Shown in pieces: positions 7,369 through 16,122 of a DNA stretch of 64,000 bases; position 1 is the first letter of the stretch, and the number at the start of each line of letters is the position of its first letter. The stretch comes from Flavobacterium sp. UMI-01 (GTDB taxonomy: Bacteria; Bacteroidota; Bacteroidia; Flavobacteriales; Flavobacteriaceae), in assembly GCF_019656315.1 (NCBI RefSeq), contig NZ_BPLU01000001.1, forward strand, positions 1-64,000, in the 5' to 3' direction. The notes under the pieces are model-generated. The model saw only the letters and a program-made list of their open reading frames with translations. It had not been told where the DNA came from and did no database searches. Made by a program: the position numbers and the translations under genes.

Positions 7369-8043
7369 ATGAAAGAACAAATAAAAAAGTTTTTGAATGA
7401 AGACCAAGATCCTAAGGCGATTGAGAAAATAACCTCAAAATTGCAGGATTTATTAATGAAAAATGAAGAAGTGGGTTACATTGGTGTTCAAAAAAAACCA
7501 GCGATAACTGTTTTTCCGGATAGTATTGTATTGACTAACAAACGTATTATTTTGTGCAAACCTAAAAATTTAGGATTGTCGATGGATTTTGTAGATTACG
7601 ATTGGGAAGATGTGGCAGCAGCTTTTGTAAAAGAAAATTTGTTGGGTTCTGATTTTTCTTTTTCGACCAAAAGTGAACTGACCATTTCTATTGATTATAT
7701 CCCAAAAACACAGGCTAGAAAATTATATACTTTTGCCAAAGAGCAAATGGATAATTTGAAAAATACTGCCACTGCGCCTGTTGAAGCAGTAGAAGAGATA
7801 GCAACTGATGTTGAAGAAGTGGAAACCGAAGAGGTAACTCATTTTGCTGAAATTGTATCAGTGATTCCTCCTGAATTTAATTCGAATGAATTCAATACAA
7901 CTACCAAAGAAAGACCTTTGAGTGAATTATCACAAGACGAATTATTTGAAAAACTTCAGAATTACAAAAAACTACTCGATAACGGATTGATTCTTCAAGG
8001 AGAGTACGATGCGTACAAAAAAGAGATTTTGAGTTATATGTAG
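7369..8043 (+). CDS. Bacterial PH-domain protein with C-terminal SHOCT motif
   Basis: The 224-residue product from ATG 7369 has a PH-like fold at about residues 30-120 (ITVFPDSIVLTNKRIILCKP and the following VDYDWEDVAAAF), an acidic Glu/Val-rich linker, and a C-terminal SHOCT helix pair (LFEKLQNYKKLLDNGLILQG). A TTG at 7318 keeps the frame open upstream, but the residues it adds are not family-like, so I prefer the ATG. Proteins of this layout are cytoplasmic or membrane-associated adaptors of unknown role. A bidirectional terminator follows directly. Confidence 0.75.
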   Translation: MKEQIKKFLNEDQDPKAIEKITSKLQDLLMKNEEVGYIGVQKKPAITVFPDSIVLTNKRIILCKPKNLGLSMDFVDYDWEDVAAAFVKENLLGSDFSFSTKSELTISIDYIPKTQARKLYTFAKEQMDNLKNTATAPVEAVEEIATDVEEVETEEVTHFAEIVSVIPPEFNSNEFNTTTKERPLSELSQDELFEKLQNYKKLLDNGLILQGEYDAYKKEILSYM

Positions 8044-8077
8044 GTTGTTTAAAAGTCAAAAAGATAGTGCTTTGAAT

Positions 8078-8120
8078 AAAAAAAGTCTTAAAGTTGAATT
8101 TCAATTTTAAGACTTTTTTT
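8078..8120. terminator. Bidirectional intrinsic terminator between the SHOCT gene and pckA
   Basis: AAAAAAAGTCTTAAA on the left pairs with TTTAAGACTTTTTTT on the right around a GTTGAATTTCAAT centre. The A-tract and T-tract make it work on both strands, which suits the convergent genes. Confidence 0.85.
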
Positions 8121-8125
8121 GTGAC

Positions 8126-9724
8126 TTACACTTTTGGCGCTCCAGTCAAAATTTCATCATTAGCAAATTCCATAAACTGAGTAAAGTTATTTTGGAATTT
8201 TTGCGCCAGTTCAATTGCTTTTAGATCGTATAAATCCTTGTCTTTCCAAGTGGCTCTTGGGTTCAAAATTTCGTTAGGTACATTCGGACACGATTGCGGA
8301 ATAGCAATACCAAATACTTCATGGTTCACATATTCCACTTCGTTCAATTCGCCATTCAAGGCCGCATCAATCATCGCACGAGTGTATTTTAATTTCATTC
8401 GGTTTCCTGTTCCATAAGCACCACCCGTCCAACCTGTATTGATTAACCAAACAGTGGCATCGTCTTCTTTTATTTTTTGACTCAACATTTCGGCATAACG
8501 TGTGGGATGTAACGGCATAAAAGGAGCACCAAAACAAGCCGAAAAATTAGGCTGCGGTTCAGTGATTCCTGCTTCGGTACCCGCAATTTTTGCAGTATAG
8601 CCTGAAATAAAATGATACGCTGCTTGTCCAGGAGTCAATCGAGCGATAGGAGGAAGAATTCCAAAAGAATCAGCCGTTAAGAAAAATATATTTTTAGGAT
8701 TTGAGCCAATAGAACCAAGTTGGATGTTGTCAATATGTTCAATAGGATAGCTCACACGGGTATTGGGCGTAATCGAAATATCGCTATAATCCACTTCATT
8801 TGTTCCCAATTTAAAAACAACATTTTCTAGTAACGCACCTTTCCGAATAGCTCTGTAAATATCGGGTTCGTTTTCTTCTGATAGGTTGACAACTTTGGCA
8901 TAACAACCGCCTTCAAAATTAAAAACAGTGTTTTCCTTAGTCCAGCCGTGTTCGTCATCTCCTATTAATTTGCGTTTGGGGTCGGCTGAAAGCGTGGTTT
9001 TCCCCGTGCCGGATAATCCAAAAAAGATAGCGGTTTCGCTATTTACTCCCACATTGGCACTACAATGCATCGAAAGAATCTTTTCGTTTACTGGAAGAAT
9101 AAAATTCAAAGCAGAAAAAACGCCCTTTTTCATTTCTCCTGTATAACCTGTACCACCAATGATAATCATCTTGCGACTGAAATTCAAAATGGAAAAATTC
9201 CCTTGACGAGTTTTATCCGTTGCTGGGTTGGCTACAAAACTTGGTGCGCAAATCAACGTCCAATCGCTTTCAAAATGTTCTAATTCTGCTTTGCTTAGTC
9301 GCAAAAACATATTGTGACAAAATAGGTTTGCCCAAGGCGTTTCGGTAATAACGCGTACATTCAAACGGTAATGAGGATCAGCACATACATAACCATCCCG
9401 AACAAACAATTCTTTATTAGACAGGTAAGCGGTAAGTTTGTCATACAAAGCATCAAAAGCATCCGACTCAAAAGGAATATTGATTTCGCCCCACCACACC
9501 TCGTTTTCGGTAATGGCATCTTTGACAATAAAACGGTCTTTAGGGGAACGTCCTGAAAATACTCCAGTGTTAATAACCAAAGCACCTGAAGCGCTTTCCG
9601 TTCCTTGATAGTAATCGAGTGTGCGTTGGTGTAATTCGTCAGCGGATAATTGGTAGTGAATTTTGGCGTTTACGATTCCTATCTCGTCAAGATTCGGACG
9701 GTATTTGATGGCATTGTTGTTCAT
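8126..9724 (-). CDS. pckA: Phosphoenolpyruvate carboxykinase (ATP)
   Basis: This 532-residue cytoplasmic enzyme makes phosphoenolpyruvate from oxaloacetate with ATP, the first step of gluconeogenesis. The P-loop GLSGTGKT is at 236-243, within FFGLSGTGKTTLSADPKRKL; the upstream TGVFSGRSPKDRF binds substrate; IGDDEHGW and NTGWTGGAYGTGNR-type motifs follow. Length equals that of the bacterial ATP-dependent family. In the leader, rather weak TATCTTTA-like elements are seen on the minus strand. It is monocistronic, ending at the bidirectional terminator. Confidence 0.96.
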   Translation of the reverse strand: MNNNAIKYRPNLDEIGIVNAKIHYQLSADELHQRTLDYYQGTESASGALVINTGVFSGRSPKDRFIVKDAITENEVWWGEINIPFESDAFDALYDKLTAYLSNKELFVRDGYVCADPHYRLNVRVITETPWANLFCHNMFLRLSKAELEHFESDWTLICAPSFVANPATDKTRQGNFSILNFSRKMIIIGGTGYTGEMKKGVFSALNFILPVNEKILSMHCSANVGVNSETAIFFGLSGTGKTTLSADPKRKLIGDDEHGWTKENTVFNFEGGCYAKVVNLSEENEPDIYRAIRKGALLENVVFKLGTNEVDYSDISITPNTRVSYPIEHIDNIQLGSIGSNPKNIFFLTADSFGILPPIARLTPGQAAYHFISGYTAKIAGTEAGITEPQPNFSACFGAPFMPLHPTRYAEMLSQKIKEDDATVWLINTGWTGGAYGTGNRMKLKYTRAMIDAALNGELNEVEYVNHEVFGIAIPQSCPNVPNEILNPRATWKDKDLYDLKAIELAQKFQNNFTQFMEFANDEILTGAPKV

Positions 9725-9787
9725 AAAGGTTGGCTTTTAAGTATGAGTATTCATAGCTTAAAGATAACCATTTATAAGCAGAAAAGC

Positions 9788-10177
9788 TTAGGATTTGCCT
9801 TTAAAATAATTGAAAAATACCATCGACCAACCTACAATAATCAAGAAACCACCAATAGGAGTTACAAAACCAATTGTTTTAAAATCAAAAGGCGTCAGAT
9901 AGTTCGTCGCCAATCCATAAATAGAACCTGAAAAGAGCACAACTCCTGAAACGACAAGGTAAAAAACCGTTTTTTTAGTTTTTTCGGTGAGCATTTTAAA
10001 CGTAGGTAAAAGCAACAAAAAAATGGCTTGGTACATTTGGTAACGCACTCCCGTTTCAAAAGTGGCTAATAGTTCAGGAGTTAATACTTTCTTTAAAGCA
10101 TGAGCGCCAAAAGCCCCTAAAATTATTGCTACCATTCCCATTAATGCACCTGTCCCTATTATCTTTTTATCCATCAT
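9788..10177 (-). CDS. DUF423 family small membrane protein
   Basis: The 129-residue product has four hydrophobic helices and the family signature GMVAIILGAFGAHALKK followed by FETGVRYQMYQAIFLLLL. DUF423 proteins (YwdK/YgdD type) are inner-membrane proteins of unknown function. The first two codons are both ATG (10177 and 10174); either could be used. It is divergent from the saccharopine dehydrogenase-like gene, with a repeat-filled spacer upstream. Confidence 0.88.
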   Translation of the reverse strand: MMDKKIIGTGALMGMVAIILGAFGAHALKKVLTPELLATFETGVRYQMYQAIFLLLLPTFKMLTEKTKKTVFYLVVSGVVLFSGSIYGLATNYLTPFDFKTIGFVTPIGGFLIIVGWSMVFFNYFKGKS

Positions 10178-10210
10178 TATATTTTTTTTGAATTACAAAA
10201 ATATCTTTTT

Positions 10211-10413
10211 TTTACCGCTAAAACGCTAAGGCACTAAAATAATATATAGCTATTTAAAATCTTAGTGACCTTTGTGTCTTCTTAATGAGCTTTCTTTTTA
10301 AACCAAAAATCTTAGTGTCTTTATGGCTAGAAAATTCTGTACCCTTACACCAGTTGACAAAAAACTTTGTGCCCTTTACCCAACCTTTGTGCTCTTTGCG
10401 GTCAAACCCCAAA
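10211..10413. repeat. Cluster of degenerate CGCTAAGGC / CTTAGTG / CTTTGTGC repeats
   Basis: The spacer holds several broken copies of one repeat family: ACCGCTAAAACGCTAAGGCA at the left, CTTAGTGACCTTTGTGTC, CTTAGTGTCTTTATGGC, CTTTGTGCCCTTTACC and CTTTGTGCTCTTTGCGGT at the right. The first and last units are inverted to each other (ACCGC / GCGGT). An open frame across this stretch (10285-10635) has no coding character. Confidence 0.65.
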
Positions 10414-10450
10414 ACTTATTTTGTAATTTTGTTTAAAAAGCTAAAATTCC

Positions 10451-11821
10451 ATGAGTACAAGCCAACACAGAACCATTTTAATTATCGGCGCAGGGCGGTC
10501 GGCCTCTTCTTTAATTCGGTATTTATTAGAAAAATCCGAAGCCGAAAATTTACGTCTTTTGATAGCAGATATGTCGTTGGAATTGGCTCAAAAAAAGACC
10601 TTAAACCACACCAATGCCACAGCAATGGCTCTTAGTATTTTTGACGAAAGTCAGCGTCAAAAAGCCATTCAACAAGCCGCAATTGTCATTTCGATGTTGC
10701 CTGCTCATTTGCATATTCAAGTGGCTCGAGATTGTGTGAAGTTCAAAAAACACTTGGTAACGGCCTCTTACATCAGTGATGAAATGCAGGCTTTGGATGC
10801 CGATGTCAAAGCGAATAATTTGATTTTCATGAACGAAATTGGGTTGGACCCTGGGATTGATCACATGAGCGCCATGAAGGTGATTGACGAAATACGAGAT
10901 AAAGGAGGCAAAATGCTACTTTTTGAATCTTTTTGTGGCGGACTTGTCGCTCCTGATTCGGATACTAATTTATGGAATTACAAATTCACTTGGGCACCAC
11001 GCAATGTGGTTTTGGCAGGACAAGGCGGTTCTGCGAAGTTTCTTCAAGAAGGCACTTATAAATACATTCCGTATTGTAATTTGTTTCGAAGAACAGAATT
11101 TTTAGAGGTGGAAGGTTTTGGAAAATTTGAAGCTTATCCCAATCGAGATTCCCTCAAATATCGCTCTGTGTATGGACTCGATGATGCCCTGACGTTGTAT
11201 AGAGGAACCATCCGTCGGGTGGGTTTTTCCAAGGCTTGGAATATGTTTATCCAACTAGGAATGACCGATGATACCTATGTCATGGAAGGTTCTGAGAACA
11301 TGAGTTACCGCCAATACGTCAATTCATTTTTGCCTTACCATCCAACGGATTCAGTGGAAATTAAACTCCGACTGCTGCTCAAAATCGACCAAGACGATAT
11401 CATGTGGGAAAAATTAGAAGAACTCGATTTATTTAATGATAAAAAAATAGTAGGAATCCCAAATGCAACACCCGCACAAATCCTCGAAAAAATATTGACT
11501 GACAGTTGGACACTTCAACCTTCGGACAAAGACATGATTGTGATGTATCACAAATTTGGATTTGAACTTGAGGGTCAAAAACAACAAATCGATTCCAAAA
11601 TGGTTTGCATTGGTGAAGACCAAACCTATACTGCTATGGCAAAAACCGTAGGGTTGCCTGTTGCGATGGTCTGTTTGCTCATATTAAACGGAAAAATCAA
11701 AGCATCAGGTGTGCAATTGCCTATTCAAAAAGAAGTGTATCAACCGATTCTCAAAGAGTTAGAACATTACGGCGTTAATTTCAAAGAAGAACTGATGCCT
11801 TATTTTGGGTATCAAATTTAG
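10451..11821 (+). CDS. Saccharopine dehydrogenase family protein
   Basis: A 456-residue NAD(P)-dependent oxidoreductase. The Rossmann fold starts ILIIGAGRSASSLIRYL (residues 9-25), and the catalytic-domain landmarks NEIGLDPGIDHMSAMKVID and FCGGLVAPDSDTN are those of saccharopine dehydrogenase (glutamate-forming). The C-terminal part has GLPVAMVCLLILNGKI. In Bacteroidota these enzymes are placed in lysine degradation through saccharopine, but no partner gene (lysine-ketoglutarate reductase) is adjacent, so the exact reaction is inferred. ATG at 10451 is right at the start of the first beta strand. Confidence 0.85.
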   Translation: MSTSQHRTILIIGAGRSASSLIRYLLEKSEAENLRLLIADMSLELAQKKTLNHTNATAMALSIFDESQRQKAIQQAAIVISMLPAHLHIQVARDCVKFKKHLVTASYISDEMQALDADVKANNLIFMNEIGLDPGIDHMSAMKVIDEIRDKGGKMLLFESFCGGLVAPDSDTNLWNYKFTWAPRNVVLAGQGGSAKFLQEGTYKYIPYCNLFRRTEFLEVEGFGKFEAYPNRDSLKYRSVYGLDDALTLYRGTIRRVGFSKAWNMFIQLGMTDDTYVMEGSENMSYRQYVNSFLPYHPTDSVEIKLRLLLKIDQDDIMWEKLEELDLFNDKKIVGIPNATPAQILEKILTDSWTLQPSDKDMIVMYHKFGFELEGQKQQIDSKMVCIGEDQTYTAMAKTVGLPVAMVCLLILNGKIKASGVQLPIQKEVYQPILKELEHYGVNFKEELMPYFGYQI

Positions 11822-11972
11822 CAGTGGTATTTCAATAGGCTATTAAGAATGGGGTGCAGTTTGAAATTGATTTTCTCAAACGAATTCTAATCGAGATGAT
11901 GCTTTAAATGCAAATCCTTATGAATCCATAATCAGGGTTCCCCCTACGCACCTAAATAAACATAGAAATTAA
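11822..11972. other. Non-coding spacer before the MITE-like element
   Basis: No open frame, hairpin or promoter stands out in this stretch. Together with the element at 11973-12191 it makes up the 392-bp gap between the saccharopine dehydrogenase-like gene and the hydrolase gene. Confidence 0.5.
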
Positions 11973-12191
11973 ATTATATAACCCGTTGGGTGTAATTAGT
12001 TTTTGATGATGTTTCTTCGTCAGTTCGAGTAAATTTTCAGAAAATGCGAATAGCTTTTTCTGAAAATTTGTATCGAGAACAAGAAAAACATGATTAAAAA
12101 CGGTTCTCGATACATTTTTTGTTCCGTTTCTCTCCACAAAAAACACTCGAACTGACGTTTTTAATAATTACACCCAACGCGTTTATATAAT
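11973..12191. mobile_element. MITE-like element with nested inverted repeats
   Basis: The outer ends are inverted copies of about 25 bp: TTATATAACCCGTTGGGTG then TAATTA on the left, and the same with AACGCG in place of ACCCG on the right strand read backwards. Inside lie three further perfect or near-perfect pairs: CGTCAGTTCGAGT (12018-12030) with ACTCGAACTGACG (12145-12157); AAATTTTCAGAAAA (12031-12044) with TTTTCTGAAAATTT (12056-12069); GTATCGAGAAC (12070-12080) with GTTCTCGATAC (12103-12113). No protein is encoded. The CGTCAGTTCGAG and GTATCGAGAAC pairs recall a dispersed Flavobacterium intergenic repeat as I remember it. Confidence 0.75.
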
Positions 12192-12213
12192 ACTCTTTTA
12201 AAAATAATTAAGA

Positions 12214-12888
12214 ATGGAAACCAAACCCAAAGTGGTTTTTTTAGTAGGTCGAGACAATTGGCAAAATGATGTTGATTTGAATCAAAAACTCTTTGAATAT
12301 TTAAACCAAACACCTCACGAAATCGTATGGGAAGACGAAATATGGAGGCCCGTACATAGACTGATTTTATTTCAAAACCAACTAAAATGGTTGCCTTCAA
12401 CGCTGAAAACGCTACACTTGAGACTGTTTCAAATAAGTTATGCTGTTTTTCATTGGGATTATTTAAAATGTTTGTTGCTGTCCAAAGGTGTCTCAGTTCA
12501 TTTTCGTGCTAATAAGTTAAAAAAAGAGCTGATAAAATTAGGAGAGACAAATGATATTATTGTACTCTCAAGATCAGCTGGAGGGCGATTTGCATCCTTA
12601 ATTGCTGATGAATTAGTTGCTGTAAAACACATCATCTGTTTAGGGTATCCTTTTCAACATCCTGGAAAAAGCGCAGAACCTGAAAGATACCTGCACCTTA
12701 AAAATTTAAAAACGCCTATGTCCATTATTCAAGGAGACAAAGATGAATACGGTGGAATAGAAATTCAAAACCAATATGAATTAAGTCCTGCCATTGATTT
12801 GGTTTTTATGGATGCCGACCATGAATTTAATGTCAATGAAGAAATTTGGAAAGATGTAATCCAAAGAATTGACACTGTTTTAAATTGA
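12214..12888 (+). CDS. Alpha/beta-hydrolase fold protein
   Basis: The 224-residue product has a probable nucleophile elbow at SRSAGG (Ser121, after the strand DIIVLS), an acidic residue in QGDKDEYGG near 178, and a late histidine in DADHEFN near 208, the order expected for an alpha/beta-hydrolase triad. HIICLGYPFQHPGK recalls the KANL3/Tex30-type small hydrolases. The N-terminal third is unusual and aromatic-rich, with no signal peptide, so it is cytoplasmic. The substrate is unknown. The gene lies 22 bp after the MITE-like element, which may supply or disrupt its promoter. Confidence 0.65.
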   Translation: METKPKVVFLVGRDNWQNDVDLNQKLFEYLNQTPHEIVWEDEIWRPVHRLILFQNQLKWLPSTLKTLHLRLFQISYAVFHWDYLKCLLLSKGVSVHFRANKLKKELIKLGETNDIIVLSRSAGGRFASLIADELVAVKHIICLGYPFQHPGKSAEPERYLHLKNLKTPMSIIQGDKDEYGGIEIQNQYELSPAIDLVFMDADHEFNVNEEIWKDVIQRIDTVLN

Positions 12889-13048
12889 AAATGAGCAACT
12901 AGATAATGATTTTTTTATTTCTAGTGAAAACCGAATGATTTTTTAAAAACTACCGTCTAAGTGAAAGTATTTTGTAAACCAATGATGTTCGTTTAAGTTG
13001 AGTTTTCAAAAAAAAAGTAGCAACATTTTTAAATTTTAATTTAATGGT

Positions 13049-14380
13049 ATGGGAGTAATTAAAAAAATCGGATGCTTGTCCTTGTTGTCCATGTCTGTTC
13101 TATTGTCTTGCGGCGGGGCCGATGCAACACCAGAAACAACTGGAAAAACAAATCCACCTAATATTGTATTTATCATCGCTGATGATATGGGTTGGGATGT
13201 TTTTGGGAAACACATTGGTAGTAGTGAAAACAAAGCAAAAACACCTGTTATTGATTCGTTGGCTACACAAGGGGTTACTTTTACCAATTTTTGGGCAAAT
13301 CCCGAGTGCTCACCTACTAGAGCGGCTATACTAACAGGGAAATACGGTTTCAGAACGGGTATTGGAGGAGTCGAAGCCCCTCAGGTAGGGTATTTAAAAA
13401 GTACCGAAACAGTAATCCATAAATACATTACGGACAAAACAGCTAATGCGTATGCAACCGCGCATATAGGCAAATGGCATGTGAGTTTGAATAGTGATTT
13501 GAAGGCTCCTGAAAATTTTGGGATTCAATATTTTTCTGGGTTTTTAAGAGGAGGTGTAACCGATTATTATAATTGGACTCAAGTGAGTAATGGTGTTGAG
13601 TCTAATGTTTCGACCTATGCGACCACTCATTTTGTAAATCAATCCGTTGCTTGGATTCAAAAGCAAACCAAGCCTTTCTTTTTATGGTTGGCTTTTAATG
13701 CCCCACATTCCCCTTTTCACAGACCGCCTTTGTCGTTAATTTCAGATCAAACTTTAAGCGAGTCGGCTAGTGCTATTAGTGCCAATCCATTTCCGTATTA
13801 TTTAGCGGCCATCGAAGCGATGGATAAAGAAATTGGGCGCTTGATTCACTCCATGACTACAGCACAAAGAGAAAATACCATTTTTGTTTTTATTGGTGAC
13901 AATGGTACGCCGCCTCGAGTAGCCAAAACCCCTTATACCTCTTCAAGGGTCAAAAGCACCTTGTATCAGGGTGGGGTCAATACGCCTTTGATTATATGCG
14001 GTAAAAATGTAAGTCGCAAAAATCAAATTGAAACAGCTTTGGTACAAGCCCCCGATTTATTTGCTACGTTTGCTGATATGGCTACAACTGGTACAACAGC
14101 CTATCAAGACGGAATGAGTATTAAGCCCTTGTTGTCTAGTGGAGCGAGTCCGCAACGAAATTATACCTATAGTGAATTGTTTACTTCTGTAGGATATGCT
14201 AATGAAGGTTATACTTTGCGCAATCAGAATTATAAATTAATTCATCTCACTAGTGGTACGGAATATTTTTATAAAATCGATACCGATCCTTTTGAACAAG
14301 TGAATTTGCTTTTGCAACCGTTAACTTTGGAGGCGCAACAAAATCTAGATAATTTACGTCAAATAAAAACAAAGTTGTAA
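13049..14380 (+). CDS. Sulfatase-family lipoprotein (arylsulfatase-like)
   Basis: The 443-residue product has a lipoprotein signal ending LLSC (Cys21) and so is exported. The alkaline-phosphatase-like fold begins NIVFIIADDMGWD (metal Asp45/Asp46) and the activation motif is CSPTRAAILTGKYGFRTG, with Cys87 the residue converted to formylglycine in active sulfatases (Cys-x-Pro-Ser/Thr-Arg). HIGKWH, NAPHSPFH and FIGDNGTP supply further metal and sulfate ligands. It should remove sulfate from an organic ester outside the cytoplasm; the substrate cannot be told. No sulfatase-maturating enzyme, polysaccharide lyase or SusCD pair lies next to it. Confidence 0.88.
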   Translation: MGVIKKIGCLSLLSMSVLLSCGGADATPETTGKTNPPNIVFIIADDMGWDVFGKHIGSSENKAKTPVIDSLATQGVTFTNFWANPECSPTRAAILTGKYGFRTGIGGVEAPQVGYLKSTETVIHKYITDKTANAYATAHIGKWHVSLNSDLKAPENFGIQYFSGFLRGGVTDYYNWTQVSNGVESNVSTYATTHFVNQSVAWIQKQTKPFFLWLAFNAPHSPFHRPPLSLISDQTLSESASAISANPFPYYLAAIEAMDKEIGRLIHSMTTAQRENTIFVFIGDNGTPPRVAKTPYTSSRVKSTLYQGGVNTPLIICGKNVSRKNQIETALVQAPDLFATFADMATTGTTAYQDGMSIKPLLSSGASPQRNYTYSELFTSVGYANEGYTLRNQNYKLIHLTSGTEYFYKIDTDPFEQVNLLLQPLTLEAQQNLDNLRQIKTKL

Positions 14381-14416
14381 CACGTTTGAATTTGGGTTTA
14401 AAATAAAAAAAGGAAT

Positions 14417-14452
14417 AAAAAAGTCCGTTGTTTTCTGGCAACGGACTTTTTA
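14417..14452. terminator. Bidirectional intrinsic terminator
   Basis: AAAAAGTCCGTTG and CAACGGACTTTTT form a perfect stem around a TTTTCTGG loop, with A- and T-tracts at both sides, between the convergent sulfatase and dipeptidase genes. Confidence 0.9.
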
Positions 14453-14453
14453 T

Positions 14454-15842
14454 TTATTGGTGTAACTCAGTAAAATATTTATAAAACAACGGAATCGTTT
14501 CAATGCCTTTTAGGTAATTGAAGATTCCAAAATGCTCATTGGGAGAGTGAATGGCATCACTGTCCAGTCCAAATCCCATCAGAATCGTTTTGCTTTTTAA
14601 TTCTTTTTCAAACAAAGCAACAATAGGAATGCTTCCACCTGAACGCACAGGAATAGCAGGAATGCCAAAGGTTTGGGTATAGGCCTTGTTTGCGGCTTGG
14701 TATCCAATGCTGTCAATAGGGGTGACATACCCTTGGCCTCCGTGGTGTGGTTTTACCTTGACAGTTACTCCTGCTGGCGCAATGGAAAGAAAATGTTTGG
14801 AAAATAATTCGGTGATTTCCTCCCAATCTTGATTCGGGACTAATCGCATCGAAATTTTAGCAAAAGCTTTACTGGCAATAACGGTTTTAGCACCTTCGCC
14901 AGTATAGCCGCCCCAAATTCCGTTAACGTCTAGGGTAGGTCTAATGGAGTTGCGCTCGTTCGTTGTATAACCTTCTTCTCCATAAACGGCGTTAAGGTCA
15001 AGCGCTTTTTTATAGGCTTCGATGTCAAAAGGGGCTTTGGCCATTTCGAGTCTTTCTTCATTTGATAATTCTTCAACCTTATCATAGAAACCCGGAATTG
15101 TAATGCGATTGTTCTCATCATGAAGCGAGGCAATCATCTTCGCTAAAATAGTGATGGGATTAGCGACTGCGCCACCATACAAACCAGAGTGTAAATCTCT
15201 GTTTGGCCCTGTCACTTCCACTTCAACATAACTCAATCCTCGTAATCCCGTAGTGATGGAAGGTTGTTGGTTTGAAATCATTCCTGTATCCGAAATCAAA
15301 ATGACGTCGTTTTGAAGTTTTTTAGTATTGTTTTCTACAAATTTTTTCAGGTTAACGCTGCCTACTTCTTCTTCGCCTTCAATCATGAATTTGACATTGC
15401 AAGGCAAGCAATTGTTTTGCATCATGTATTCAAAAGCTTTGACGTGCATGTACATTTGACCTTTGTCATCACATGCTCCGCGGGCAAAAATGGCGCCTTC
15501 TGGATGAATTTCGGTGGTTTTAATTTCGGGTTCAAATGGGGGAGAAGTCCATAATTCTAATGGGTCGGCGGGTTGTACGTCGTAATGACCGTAAACTAAA
15601 ACGGTGGGTAGGGCGGGGTTTATTATTTTTTCGCCGTACACGATGGGGTAACCATCAGTTTCACATATTTCAACAAAATCGCAACCTGCCTTTTCGAGAC
15701 TTTTTTTAACGGCTTCAGAGGTGTCAATCACATCTTGCGAAAAAGCGGGGTCAGCACTTACGGAAGGAATTTTTAATAATTCTATGAGTTCTTTGATAAA
15801 ACGTTCCTTATTTTCTTGAATGTACTGTTTTATATTGTCCAT
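14454..15842 (-). CDS. M20 family dipeptidase
   Basis: A 462-residue zinc exopeptidase of the M20 family (carnosinase/DapE type), cytoplasmic, expected to cleave dipeptides or short peptides for reuse. Zinc and catalytic residues are seen in VYGHYDVQPADP (His and Asp), RGACDDKGQ (bridging Asp), EGEEEVGS (general base Glu and ligand Glu), and the late GSDAIHSPNEHF-like motif (DSDAIHSPNEHFGI). A dimerisation insert contains GPNRDLHSGLYGGAV. Length and order match family dipeptidases. It has its own 5' region and ends at the shared terminator. Confidence 0.92.
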   Translation of the reverse strand: MDNIKQYIQENKERFIKELIELLKIPSVSADPAFSQDVIDTSEAVKKSLEKAGCDFVEICETDGYPIVYGEKIINPALPTVLVYGHYDVQPADPLELWTSPPFEPEIKTTEIHPEGAIFARGACDDKGQMYMHVKAFEYMMQNNCLPCNVKFMIEGEEEVGSVNLKKFVENNTKKLQNDVILISDTGMISNQQPSITTGLRGLSYVEVEVTGPNRDLHSGLYGGAVANPITILAKMIASLHDENNRITIPGFYDKVEELSNEERLEMAKAPFDIEAYKKALDLNAVYGEEGYTTNERNSIRPTLDVNGIWGGYTGEGAKTVIASKAFAKISMRLVPNQDWEEITELFSKHFLSIAPAGVTVKVKPHHGGQGYVTPIDSIGYQAANKAYTQTFGIPAIPVRSGGSIPIVALFEKELKSKTILMGFGLDSDAIHSPNEHFGIFNYLKGIETIPLFYKYFTELHQ

Positions 15843-15910
15843 TGGTTTGTAAACTTTTAGGTACTTTCAAAAATACAAAAAAATGGCAAATATTTTTTTT
15901 GAATTATTGC

Positions 15911-15940
15911 TTTGAATATTGGAACTTATCCTTATATTTG
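15911..15940 (+). promoter_or_regulatory. Promoter of tRNA-Leu
   Basis: TTTG (15911-15914), an 18-nt spacer, and TATATTTG (15933-15940) match the Bacteroidota TTTG / TAnnTTTG promoter. The predicted leader starts near 15947 and contains CGGTGATTCACCG and a CCTCT/AGAGG stem before the tRNA. Confidence 0.75.
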
Positions 15941-16003
15941 CACCCACAAACGGTGATTCACCGGAAAACCTCTAGAAAAATTAAATTTTACAGAGGCAAT
16001 TAA

Positions 16004-16085
16004 GCGGATATGGCGAAATTGGTAGACGTGCCAGACTTAGGATCTGGTGCCGCAAGGCGTGTAGGTTCGAGTCCTATTATCCGCA
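16004..16085 (+). tRNA. tRNA-Leu (anticodon TAG)
   Basis: The acceptor arms GCGGATA and TATCCGC pair. The anticodon arm is CCAGA-CTTAGGA-TCTGG with TAG in the loop, the long variable arm (TGCCGCAAGGCG) is typical of class II leucine tRNA, and the T arm carries GGTTCGAGTCC. The D loop has TTGGTAGA. The CCA end is not encoded. It reads CUA and probably other CUN codons. Confidence 0.96.
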
Positions 16086-16086
16086 C

Positions 16087-16122
16087 TAAAAACCCAAAAT
16101 ACTTAGTATTTTGGGTTTTTTG
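16087..16122 (+). terminator. Intrinsic terminator after tRNA-Leu
   Basis: AAACCCAAAATAC and GTATTTTGGGTTT form a perfect stem with a TTA loop, followed by a T-tract. It starts two bases after the tRNA. Confidence 0.92.

Noticed and set aside
10285..10635. Plus-strand open frame of 116 codons
   Set aside because: It runs across the degenerate repeat cluster and into the saccharopine dehydrogenase-like gene in another frame.
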